From Parachlamydiales bacterium (GTDB lineage Bacteria > Chlamydiota > Chlamydiia > Chlamydiales > Rhabdochlamydiaceae), in contig JAHFTQ010000017.1 of NCBI GenBank assembly GCA_023265455.1, positions 1 through 35,653 on the forward strand: a stretch of 35,653 bases of DNA. The letters are read 5' to 3'. The position numbers and the translations under genes were made by a program. Below, in pieces: positions 1 through 6,898 of the stretch (position 1 is the first letter of the stretch; every line of letters starts with the position of its first letter). The notes beneath the pieces were generated by a model. It had not been told where the DNA came from and made no database searches. It saw nothing but the letters and a program-made list of their open reading frames with translations.

Positions 1-119
1 CTCGTATCACTGCATCGGGAGAAACTATGTCTTTAAGAGGGTTCTTGAACCGCCGTATACGGAACCGTACGTACGGTGGTGTGAGAGGACGGGGGCTTAA
101 CAACCCCCTCCTACTCGAT
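1..119 (+). mobile_element. Group II intron, 3' end (domains V and VI)
   Basis: Bases 49-80 fold as a domain V hairpin. Positions 49-57 pair with 72-80, a CG bulge lies at 70-71, 58-61 pair with 66-69, and the loop is 62-65. The triad position reads C51-G52-C53 with a G52.U77 wobble, the arrangement expected of the catalytic triad. Domain VI follows: a GGGGG/CCCCC stem, then CTACTC with an unpaired A at 113, seven bases before the proposed 3' splice end CGAT at 119, where a branch-point adenosine belongs. The rest of the intron and any reverse transcriptase lie to the left of the window. A CGC triad is known from group IIC introns, but the class is inferred. Confidence 0.8.
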
Positions 120-172
120 CAGATGAAACTCATGCCTTTAGGAAAAGAGTTTGAAAGTTGTACCTGGCGTAA
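120..172 (+). repeat. Family A palindromic repeat, right half only (intron-split copy)
   Basis: From CAGATGAAACTCAT to GCGTAA this matches 10059-10111 with only a few substitutions. In the intact copy the preceding bases are the palindrome arm GCGCCTCTGCG. Here they are replaced by the group II intron end, so the intron sits inside the stem of the repeat. The left half of this copy would be beyond the window. Confidence 0.8.
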
Positions 173-265
173 ATTAATAAATTGATATGTAAAACCGTGA
201 AAAATAAGGCAGGGGTCAAAAAAAATCATAGCGTGGTTTTTGAAAGGTTTTTTTGCTACACTATG

Positions 266-282
266 CCTCAAATTATTTGAGG
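266..282. promoter_or_regulatory. Perfect 8-bp palindrome overlapping a ribosome binding site
   Basis: CCTCAAAT-T-ATTTGAGG is a perfect inverted repeat centred on one base. Its right arm runs into the GAGGAG Shine-Dalgarno (279-284) of the gene starting at 293. It could be an operator or a small RNA hairpin masking the ribosome site. A loose promoter-like pair (TTGAAA at 240, TATGCC at 263) lies just before it. Function is inference. Confidence 0.4.
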
Positions 283-292
283 AGTTTAAAGA

Positions 293-1396
293 ATGGCACC
301 TGTCAGATGTTGGTCGAGTGGTTTTACCACCGCGTTATTGCAATGGCGTAATCCTCAGGGCAGTGAGGAAAATTGGATGGGAAGGTCAGCTGTCTGCGAT
401 AGTTATTTTAAACATACGGTGAAAGTGCTGACGACAGAAGCCGGAGTTGCCATTTTGACTGTGACTTCAGCTGTGGAAACAGTGGCTTATGGGGTTGGTT
501 TTTTTTGTTCCATCCCCTTTATAAAATTAGACAAGAGGCCTTTAGATTATTTTGCTGAGAGAGCCTCAAGCAGTGGCTTCACATTTGTGTGGAATATTGG
601 AAACTTGACTGTTTTCAATTTTTTTTATCCAAACATTTTTACAAATGAATCGTTGGCTCGTTATGCGATGGACCACTTAAGTAGTGGCGTTGTTTTTCAT
701 TTGCTTGTTACTGCAACTCGTATAACTTCGATTGCCTATGTAATTTTTTGGATGTCTTCAACCTCTGTTGTCTCTTTATTAGTCAGGACATTACCCGCAT
801 TGCTATGTGAAATACTTCGGGAGCGGCAGATGCGTCCTCAAGATCGGGAATATATAGCAAATTGGGCGGCTGAGCATGCATTACAGAACACCTTTCCAGC
901 TGGGCCGGTCAGTCGGAGTGTGATTGAGCGGTTATCAGAAGAGATTGCACAAGAGGGGGCTAAAATCAATGAAGGGACCGTTTTTTTCGAAGAGTGTATT
1001 CTTAAGAAGGGGCAAATTAATGAAGACTCTCGAAAACTTGTGATGGACCGTGATGCGAGTGCTTTTCATTTTGTAATGACTCATTGTGTCTATCTGTATG
1101 TCCTTGGTTTGAAAAAAGACGACCTCGTGCCTCGGTTTTTTAAGGTGTCTACGCAGGAAGCGATTACAGATCTTCGTAAAGCAGGGTTGGTGGATTCAGA
1201 TAATGTGTTGCTAGCCTATATGAGAGATTGCAAACTTTTCGATCAATCCACTCATGCACTTCTAGTACAGTTGAAGATTGCAGCTTCTCAAGAATTACAA
1301 GGAAGTCTTTTTTTACAGAACTGCTGGGGACGCGCTTGTGATCAACTTTCGAAACAGACTCCCGCCTTTGAAACTGAACTGGTTTTAGATTCCTAG
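293..1396 (+). CDS. Hypothetical membrane protein, 367 aa
   Basis: I do not recognise a family. The start is supported by GAGGAG eight bases before the ATG. Two hydrophobic stretches are visible, about residues 48-76 and 130-175, the second long enough for two membrane passes. The C-terminal half (about 180-367) is soluble and helical, rich in Glu, Lys and Arg, so it probably faces one compartment as a domain. The pattern of an N-terminal membrane region plus a soluble tail is common among lineage-specific chlamydial proteins, but nothing here proves export. The TAG stop lies in the first bases of the palindrome at 1394-1558. The gene is convergent with the next one. Confidence 0.65.
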   Translation: MAPVRCWSSGFTTALLQWRNPQGSEENWMGRSAVCDSYFKHTVKVLTTEAGVAILTVTSAVETVAYGVGFFCSIPFIKLDKRPLDYFAERASSSGFTFVWNIGNLTVFNFFYPNIFTNESLARYAMDHLSSGVVFHLLVTATRITSIAYVIFWMSSTSVVSLLVRTLPALLCEILRERQMRPQDREYIANWAAEHALQNTFPAGPVSRSVIERLSEEIAQEGAKINEGTVFFEECILKKGQINEDSRKLVMDRDASAFHFVMTHCVYLYVLGLKKDDLVPRFFKVSTQEAITDLRKAGLVDSDNVLLAYMRDCKLFDQSTHALLVQLKIAASQELQGSLFLQNCWGRACDQLSKQTPAFETELVLDS

Positions 1397-1558
1397 AACC
1401 TATCTCACTATTGTAAATATGGGATTTTTGAAGGATTTTTTCGTTCTTTCCAAAGCCGCTTCGCAGGACATACTTGAACAATTAGGCCAAGAAGCGGCTT
1501 TGGAAAGAACGGAAAAAGACTCGAAAAGCACATGTTTACAATAGTGAGATAGGTTCTA
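1394..1558. repeat. Element C: 165-bp palindrome between convergent genes
   Basis: The outer arms (TAGAACCTATCTCACTATTG... and its exact complement ending at 1558) are about 24 bp and essentially perfect. An inner pair around GTTCTTTCCAAAGCCGCTTC (about 1441-1470) and its complement (about 1491-1510) forms a second long stem. The TAG at 1394-1396 ends the plus-strand gene, and the mirrored TAG at 1558-1556 ends the minus-strand gene. It can act as a two-way transcription terminator. The design resembles a miniature inverted-repeat element, but only one copy is in the window, so mobility is inferred. Confidence 0.8.
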
Positions 1559-1894
1559 AGGCTGCTTTTTGTTGATGGGGCGGCGGTGGACTCTGGCTTG
1601 CTTGATGAACCGCTCAGGAGTTGTTTTGAGAAGACGTTCATTGAGCTCGCTAAGGCTGGAAATTTTGTTTTCTAATCTAGCGTAGAGGCGAGGTGTTTTT
1701 CTGAGTAAGAGTTGTTTTTCTACAGGGTCGAGGCTGTAATTGAGGATCAAGAGATCGTTCAGGAGTTTTTCTTGAGCTTTCTCTAGTGCGGAGCAATCTT
1801 CATGATCTTCTTCACACTCTCTAAGATGCGCGGCATTGGCAATGAGAGCATCAAGCTTCAATTCCATCTCTTGCAACTTTTGAGTCGATAACAT
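1556..1894 (-). CDS. Small hypothetical coiled-coil protein, 112 aa
   Basis: No family recognised. The protein is charged and helical, with a heptad-like pattern over most of its length and two Cys in a short ECEEDHEDC stretch. I prefer the ATG at 1894 over the one at 1906 because GGAGG then sits six bases upstream. The upstream ATG itself overlaps that site. A good promoter (1921-1950) lies immediately ahead. Its stop codon is formed by the end of element C, so the last residues may have been set by insertion of the element. Confidence 0.6.
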   Translation of the reverse strand: MLSTQKLQEMELKLDALIANAAHLRECEEDHEDCSALEKAQEKLLNDLLILNYSLDPVEKQLLLRKTPRLYARLENKISSLSELNERLLKTTPERFIKQARVHRRPINKKQP

Positions 1895-1920
1895 TCTTCC
1901 CTCCATCGATCTATATTCTC

Positions 1921-1950
1921 TATCTACTGAAGGAGGGAGAAATGTGTCAA
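1921..1950 (-). promoter_or_regulatory. Sigma-66/70-type promoter for the 112-aa gene
   Basis: On the minus strand TTGACA (1950-1945) is followed after 18 bases by TAGATA (1926-1921). The predicted transcript start is about 20 bases before the ATG at 1894. The -35 matches the consensus exactly. Confidence 0.5.
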
Positions 1951-1970
1951 ATAATATTTTTACATTAACC

Positions 1971-2444
1971 TCAGTAACTGCTGCAAGGGTCGAAAAGCCA
2001 CTCGGATGTGGTGCCGTAGGCCTTCACAACAACAGAAGTAACATCAACTTCGGAAGACCGTAGAGCCATGTAGGTGTTTAAAGCTTCAGGAGAAACTTCT
2101 TTGCTAATATCTTGGTAGACGCGATTTACCTCTCTTGAGATTTCATTTCTGTCGATAACAGGAAATTTGGTCGCTAGAAAATGGATGATTTTATTCGGAT
2201 CATTGGCCGTTGTGATCAAGAGGTTCATTTCTGGTTTTTCACTATTCATAAAGGCTCTATCAATATGGTCTTTGAGATTCTTAACAGGTCTTCCTTGCAA
2301 GCGATAATCGCAAAGCACCATCAAAGTCGTAAATTGTTCGGTATAGGCATAGCTGAGTGGTTTACGAGCGCAAGGTGAATCGTACTTGCTGGATCGAGGA
2401 AAGCATTGGTGGACTGCTGGAACAAATCCTGTTGATGAAGTCAT
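1971..2444 (-). CDS. Hypothetical protein, 157 aa
   Basis: No family recognised. It looks soluble, without signal peptide or membrane span, with a Pro/Ser/Cys-rich N-terminus followed by a mixed alpha/beta region. AAGGAG lies seven bases before the ATG, and a near-perfect promoter is at 2481-2508. The last 20 or so bases before the start, and the first codons (MTS), are almost the same as those of the gene at 31291-31707. That suggests a shared expression signal, although the proteins do not look alike. Confidence 0.6.
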   Translation of the reverse strand: MTSSTGFVPAVHQCFPRSSKYDSPCARKPLSYAYTEQFTTLMVLCDYRLQGRPVKNLKDHIDRAFMNSEKPEMNLLITTANDPNKIIHFLATKFPVIDRNEISREVNRVYQDISKEVSPEALNTYMALRSSEVDVTSVVVKAYGTTSEWLFDPCSSY

Positions 2445-2480
2445 AAAATCTCCTTATGTTTAATAAAGTACGAGATCAAG

Positions 2481-2508
2481 TTTATATTTTTTTATGGATT
2501 GATGTCAA
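2481..2508 (-). promoter_or_regulatory. Strong sigma-66/70-type promoter
   Basis: On the minus strand TTGACA (2508-2503) and TATAAA (2486-2481) are separated by 16 bases. The -35 overlaps the stop codon of the upstream yycJ gene, so the 157-aa gene has its own promoter embedded in the end of the preceding operon. Confidence 0.6.
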
Positions 2509-3281
2509 TGGAAGGAGATCGGTTTACTGAGAGTGTCTTGGTAGGCAATGGAGATGTCGATTTCGTAGCCAGATTCGAGGAGTTTTTGACGGACGATCTG
2601 CTCGGCGAGAGTGGGATGGTTGCATTCTTGGGAGAGGTGGGCAAGATGGATATGTTTGAGGTCGGGATGAACGACTTCGGCGAGGAGCTCAGCGCATTGG
2701 TCATTGGAGAGATGGCCTTGTCGACTGAGAACACGTTGTTTGTAAATGGGAGGGCGGCTGGAGGAATGGACCATGGAGGGTTGGTGATTGGCTTCGACGT
2801 AGAGGTAATCACACTGTTTGAGATGATTTTTGACAAGGGTGGTGGCAAAACCAAGGTCAGTACAAAGGCCTACTTTAAGAGAGCCTGTGTGGAGGGTGAA
2901 GGCGACGGGATCGAGGGTATCGTGTTGGACACTGAAGGGGTGGATTTCAATGTCACCGAACTCGAAGGTCTCTCCGGTGGAAAAAATTTTGAAGCGGGGG
3001 ATCTCTCCGAGGATCTCGACGATGGCTTTCGCAGTGTCACTGTTGGCAAAGACGGGAATTTTATTTTTGCAAGCGAGTGTGATAAGGCCTTTAATGTGAT
3101 CGGTGTGTTCATGAGTGATTAAGATCGCGTCGATGGTAGAGAGCTCGACTTCAAGTTCGCTGAGCTTTTCAGAAATAGCTTTGGCGGAGATGCCCGCGTC
3201 GATGAGGAGGCGCGTTTTCTTGGTGCCAAAATAAATGGCGTTTCCTTTGGAGCCTGAGGCTAGAGGACAGAATCCATGCAT
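2505..3281 (-). CDS. yycJ: YycJ/WalJ-type metallo-beta-lactamase-fold hydrolase
   Basis: A 258-residue MBL-fold protein. The zinc-binding motif H57-E-H59-T-D61-H62 follows a strand ending DAILIT, and GHLSNDQC and HIHLAHLSQECN match the C-terminal motifs of YycJ. Family members are metal-dependent nucleases or phosphodiesterases linked to DNA processing; the exact substrate in chlamydiae is not known to me. The reading frame is open 44 codons further up, but those codons are translated repeat. The start at 3281 is preferred: GGAGG stands eight bases upstream and comes from the end of the family B repeat. It lies downstream of ftsK on the same strand, an arrangement I recall from Chlamydia. Confidence 0.88.
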   Translation of the reverse strand: MHGFCPLASGSKGNAIYFGTKKTRLLIDAGISAKAISEKLSELEVELSTIDAILITHEHTDHIKGLITLACKNKIPVFANSDTAKAIVEILGEIPRFKIFSTGETFEFGDIEIHPFSVQHDTLDPVAFTLHTGSLKVGLCTDLGFATTLVKNHLKQCDYLYVEANHQPSMVHSSSRPPIYKQRVLSRQGHLSNDQCAELLAEVVHPDLKHIHLAHLSQECNHPTLAEQIVRQKLLESGYEIDISIAYQDTLSKPISFH

Positions 3282-3286
3282 ACCGT

Positions 3287-3456
3287 AGACCTCCTTCGAA
3301 ATTAAGGGTTCGTCGATTTCCTGGATTATTTTGGCCGATTTTCGATTTCTTTTGCAGGGGTTATATACGAATGTTGATATTACCCCTGCAAAAGAAATCG
3401 AAAATCGGCTCAAAAGAACCAGGAAATCGACAGAACCTTATTTTCGAAGGAGGTCT
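3287..3456. repeat. Family B palindromic repeat, copy 1
   Basis: A 170-bp inverted repeat with ends AGACCTCCTTCGAA and TTCGAAGGAGGTCT and a short unpaired centre near 3360-3380 flanked by CAGGGG/CCCCTG. Both arms share copy-specific bases (CTCCTTCGAA, GATTTTCGATTTCTTTTG) that differ from copies 2 and 3. It fills the space between the stop of the small membrane gene (3458) and the start of yycJ (3281), splitting an operon. Confidence 0.9.
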
Positions 3457-3457
3457 G

Positions 3458-3718
3458 TTATTCTGAATCTTCTCTTTGAAGTCTTTTGGTTTTTTTCCAA
3501 GCAATCACAAAACAAAGAGCTCCAATTGTTCCAAAAACACTGGAGACGAGAAATGAGTTGAGAGGAGGAAGCTCTTCGATCTCTTCTTCTAAGAGGTAGA
3601 CATCGTCGGAGAAATCGGGGAGGCGCTCAAAGAAGAGGGCGATCACTGCAAATGAGAGTAGGACAATCCCTAGAAATTTCAGGCGGCGAAGGAGGTGTTT
3701 TTCAAGGGGCTGTTTCAT
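3458..3718 (-). CDS. Small two-span membrane protein, about 86 aa
   Basis: No family recognised. Hydrophobic segments (about residues 15-30 and 57-75) flank an acidic stretch with DDVYLLEEEIEELPP. The ATG at 3718 lies inside the last codons of ftsK in another frame, giving a short overlap and likely translational coupling. An in-frame ATG at 3748 is possible but overlaps more. I see no clear Shine-Dalgarno. The stop abuts the family B repeat directly, and yycJ follows on the same strand. Confidence 0.6.
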   Translation of the reverse strand: MKQPLEKHLLRRLKFLGIVLLSFAVIALFFERLPDFSDDVYLLEEEIEELPPLNSFLVSSVFGTIGALCFVIAWKKTKRLQREDSE

Positions 3719-5897
3719 CAACGAGTACACGCCGGGGTTTGCTTCCATCTTGGGGGGAAATCACGCCACGGGACTCTAGCTCGTCCATGAGGCTTGCAGC
3801 TCTGGCATATCCGATTTTGAGTTTTCTTTGCAAGAAGCTTGCGGAGGCAGCTTGGTGTTGAATGACAAAGTTCTTAGCTTCTTCGTAGAGATCGTCACGG
3901 GGGGTCTCATCTTCATCGAGGAGGTCTTTGGGCATGCTATCAAAGGAGGAGATGAGATAATTGGGGGAGGCTTGATCGCAGATGAAGCTGACAACGCGGT
4001 TGATGTCTTCATCGCTGACATAGGCTCCTTGGGCCCTCATGAGATGAGATGATCCCGGTGGGAGAAATAACATGTCGCCATTGCCCAGAAGACTTTCAGC
4101 GCCATTTTCATCGAGAATGATCTGAGAGTTGACGCGGCTGGCGACTTTGAAGGCGATGCGAGTGGGGAAGTTGGCTTTGATGAGGCCGGTGATCACTTCG
4201 CGAGAGGGGCGCTGGGTGGCTAAGATGAGGTGGATGCCGACGGCTCTTGCCATCTGAGCAATGCGGGCAATGGGTGTCTCGAGGTCAGAGCTGGAGGCCA
4301 TCATCAAATCGGCAAATTCATCGATGATGCCGACAATCGCAGGCATTTTTTCGGGGATCGGGATGCTGAGAGAGGCTTCGAATTCGGGGTTGATGGTGCG
4401 AGAGTTGAAGGCGGCGATATTGCGAAGGCCGAGCTGTTTGAGAATTTCATATCTCACTTGCATTTCGCGGACCATCCATTGCAGGGCTGCGTAGGCGCCG
4501 TGGGGTTCAGTGATGACGGGAGCAATGAGGTGAGGAAGTGAGGTGTAAGGGGTGAGCTCGACTTTTTTCGGGTCGATCATGATGAGTTTGATCTCATCGG
4601 GTCTAGCATTCATCACGATCGACATGATGATGGTATTAATGCAGACCGATTTTCCAGAGCCGGTTGCACCCGCAATGAGGCAGTGGGGCATTTTGGCAAG
4701 GTCAGTCATGACGTTGTCGCCCGTGACAGTTTTTCCCATGATGATCGGGATATGGAATTTACGCTGACTCTGCTGGTAGGTGAGGAGCATTTCCTTAAAG
4801 CTGACTTCTTGAGGATGAGGAGAAGGAATTTCAACGCCGACGGCGGCTTTTCCAGGGATGGGGGCGATGATACGGATCGATTTGGCCTGGAGATTGAGGG
4901 CGATGTCGCTTTCGAGCGCTGTGATTTTTTGAACTTTGACACCGACAGCGGGGTGGATTTCAAATGAGGTGATGGTCGGGCCGCAGTTGATATCGCCGAC
5001 TTTAGCTTCAATGCCGAAGCTGAGAAGGGATTCTTCGAGAATTTCGGCTTGGCGGCGTAGCTCTTTTTTAAGAAGGGGTTGGTCGACTTTTTTAGGATTG
5101 GTCAGCAAAGAAAGAGGGGGGAGTTCGTAGCCAGAGAGTTTTTTTTCGGATTTGGGAAAGGACTGTTTTTTCTCTATTTTTTCTTCGAGAGTTCGAATAC
5201 GAATCTCAGTCGTTTCGTGAGGGGGAGTGGACGGTTTGCTCAGTTTTTTTTCGAGTTGATCTTTGATTTTTTCTGTCATCAAAACGAGATCTTCTTTCGT
5301 GCGGCTTGCTGCCCATTTTTGAATGAGATCGGCGATGCTAATTTCTGTCAGAAAAAGAAAAGAGAGAGCTCCTGTCAGGAGAAAAGTGATAGCAACACCG
5401 GCATCGCTGAGGATTTTCTGAAGGCTGAAGCTGGGGAGGTCTCGATAAAGGTAATAAGCAGGAACGCCACCCAGGTTGTGTCTGATGGTGTGTTTGGTAA
5501 AGGGAAGATCGAGCGTGAGCGATTCTGAGAGGATCTTATGACGCAAAGCTCCCGGGATAGGAACCCCTTTTTCAGCGGAGAGATTCAGTAAGATGGTCAG
5601 AGATAGGGTGAGCAAACTTAAGTAAAAGATCTTCGTCTTAATCTGAGGAACTTCACCTTCCACTAAAAATTTCCAACCGGTCCATCCAAGAAACCCAAGA
5701 ATGGGATAGATCGCCAGTCCAAAGAGGTACATGAGGGTCCAGGCATATCCGTGACCGATCATTCCTAGCCAATTGGTGGTCCGATCGTCGGTATCGTAGC
5801 TGAAAAGGCATAAGAGAGACAAAAAAGTGATAAGAAGCAGCAAGAGACCCTTGCCTTCAGGATAAGTGGAAGATTTTGTCGTCTCTTTTTTCGTCAT
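3702..5897 (-). CDS. ftsK: DNA translocase FtsK
   Basis: 731 residues. Four membrane spans in the first 190 residues anchor it at the division septum. A charged linker (about 200-280) leads to the motor: beta-domain DPKKVELTPY, Walker A GATGSGKS at 410-417, Walker B IVGIIDEFAD at 521-530, and ATQRPS at 560-565. A C-terminal winged-helix gamma domain carries KIGYARAASLMDELESRG, which in FtsK proteins reads the orienting DNA sequences. It pumps chromosome termini apart before division. The linker is short compared with E. coli. The start at 5897 is chosen because its ATG overlaps the TGA of uppP in an ATGA arrangement. The frame stays open upstream, but only as shadow of uppP. Confidence 0.97.
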   Translation of the reverse strand: MTKKETTKSSTYPEGKGLLLLLITFLSLLCLFSYDTDDRTTNWLGMIGHGYAWTLMYLFGLAIYPILGFLGWTGWKFLVEGEVPQIKTKIFYLSLLTLSLTILLNLSAEKGVPIPGALRHKILSESLTLDLPFTKHTIRHNLGGVPAYYLYRDLPSFSLQKILSDAGVAITFLLTGALSFLFLTEISIADLIQKWAASRTKEDLVLMTEKIKDQLEKKLSKPSTPPHETTEIRIRTLEEKIEKKQSFPKSEKKLSGYELPPLSLLTNPKKVDQPLLKKELRRQAEILEESLLSFGIEAKVGDINCGPTITSFEIHPAVGVKVQKITALESDIALNLQAKSIRIIAPIPGKAAVGVEIPSPHPQEVSFKEMLLTYQQSQRKFHIPIIMGKTVTGDNVMTDLAKMPHCLIAGATGSGKSVCINTIIMSIVMNARPDEIKLIMIDPKKVELTPYTSLPHLIAPVITEPHGAYAALQWMVREMQVRYEILKQLGLRNIAAFNSRTINPEFEASLSIPIPEKMPAIVGIIDEFADLMMASSSDLETPIARIAQMARAVGIHLILATQRPSREVITGLIKANFPTRIAFKVASRVNSQIILDENGAESLLGNGDMLFLPPGSSHLMRAQGAYVSDEDINRVVSFICDQASPNYLISSFDSMPKDLLDEDETPRDDLYEEAKNFVIQHQAASASFLQRKLKIGYARAASLMDELESRGVISPQDGSKPRRVLVDETAP

Positions 5898-6655
5898 AAA
5901 TATACAATTAACAGAATTCCAACAATCAAGCAATACCAGGTAAAGGGTTTTAAACGGCCTTTCTGCAGAAAGGGAATCGCATGTCGGATCACGACAGTTC
6001 CAGAAGCAGCAGCAGCTGCGAACCCGATGATACAATGGGGTAGCTGAGTTATCTCGGAAAAAAGGTGGGATCTGGCTTTGAAAAGCTCTAGAAAGGTTCC
6101 TCCAGCGACAGCAGGAAGCGAGAGGAGGAAAGAAAATCGCACCGCTTCATGCATAGACAATCCTCGCCACAGCCCGCCTGTAATGGTTGCAGCGCTGCGA
6201 GAAACGCCGGGGATGAGCGCCACGGCTTGAAGGGTTCCAATCCAGAGGGAGTCTTTGACGGTCCATGCCGTTTTTTGTTGGGGTTTACGGCGCCCAGCAA
6301 GATAGAGGAGGCCTACGGTACCGATCATGCAATACCCTAAACAGTGGGGGTTGGAAAGGGCCTCTCGCACAGGTTTGAGTAGGACATAGAAGGGGACGAG
6401 CGGTAGGAGCGCTGCGGCTAAAGGAATAAGCCTCCGGCGCTGATGGGTTAGGAGATTATAAATATCTTTGCGAAAATAATAGACCAGAGCCAGGAAAGTG
6501 CCTAAATGGCAAAAAAGGTCAAATAAAACGGTCTCTTCGCTGGAGTTCAGGTTAAAAAAAGTTTTAAAGATTTTCAAGTGAGCAGAAGAACTGACAGGGA
6601 AAAATTCAGTGAGCCCTTGGACTAATCCTAAGATAAGTGCGTGTAGCCAGCTCAT
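5894..6655 (-). CDS. uppP: Undecaprenyl-diphosphatase UppP (BacA)
   Basis: 253 residues, nearly all hydrophobic, with the family motif QGLTEFFPVSSSAH near residues 13-26 (Glu17 and the Ser run are catalytic) and PGVSRSAATITGGL later. It removes a phosphate from undecaprenyl diphosphate at the inner membrane so the lipid carrier can be reused for peptidoglycan and LPS sugars. Length is close to the usual 260-270. It is first in the protein-coding part of a minus-strand operon, downstream of tRNA-His, and is coupled to ftsK by an ATGA overlap. Confidence 0.96.
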   Translation of the reverse strand: MSWLHALILGLVQGLTEFFPVSSSAHLKIFKTFFNLNSSEETVLFDLFCHLGTFLALVYYFRKDIYNLLTHQRRRLIPLAAALLPLVPFYVLLKPVREALSNPHCLGYCMIGTVGLLYLAGRRKPQQKTAWTVKDSLWIGTLQAVALIPGVSRSAATITGGLWRGLSMHEAVRFSFLLSLPAVAGGTFLELFKARSHLFSEITQLPHCIIGFAAAAASGTVVIRHAIPFLQKGRLKPFTWYCLIVGILLIVYL

Positions 6656-6682
6656 GAATAGACCTTTTTTTCAGAGAAAAAT

Positions 6683-6760
<78 letters not shown>

Positions 6761-6898
6761 ATAAAGACAAGAGGGCCCAGTGTACTAGAGCCTCTCCTTT
6801 CCGTCAAAAACTAAAAAACTCTTCCATAAAAAAGTGTTTTTGGATAAAATATCAGAGGAAGCCCGGTTAAAATATCCGCAATAGGTCCAAAAAAAATT

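Noticed and set aside
2499..3122. 207-codon plus-strand open frame opposite yycJ
   Set aside because: It is antisense to a well-supported gene; its acidic composition is the mirror of yycJ codons.
3282..3413. N-terminal extension of YycJ
   Set aside because: These codons lie in the family B repeat; the protein family begins at MHGFCPLASGSKGN.
5898..6035. 46-codon upstream extension of FtsK
   Set aside because: It is the shadow of uppP, and the ATGA junction at 5894-5897 gives a clear coupled start.
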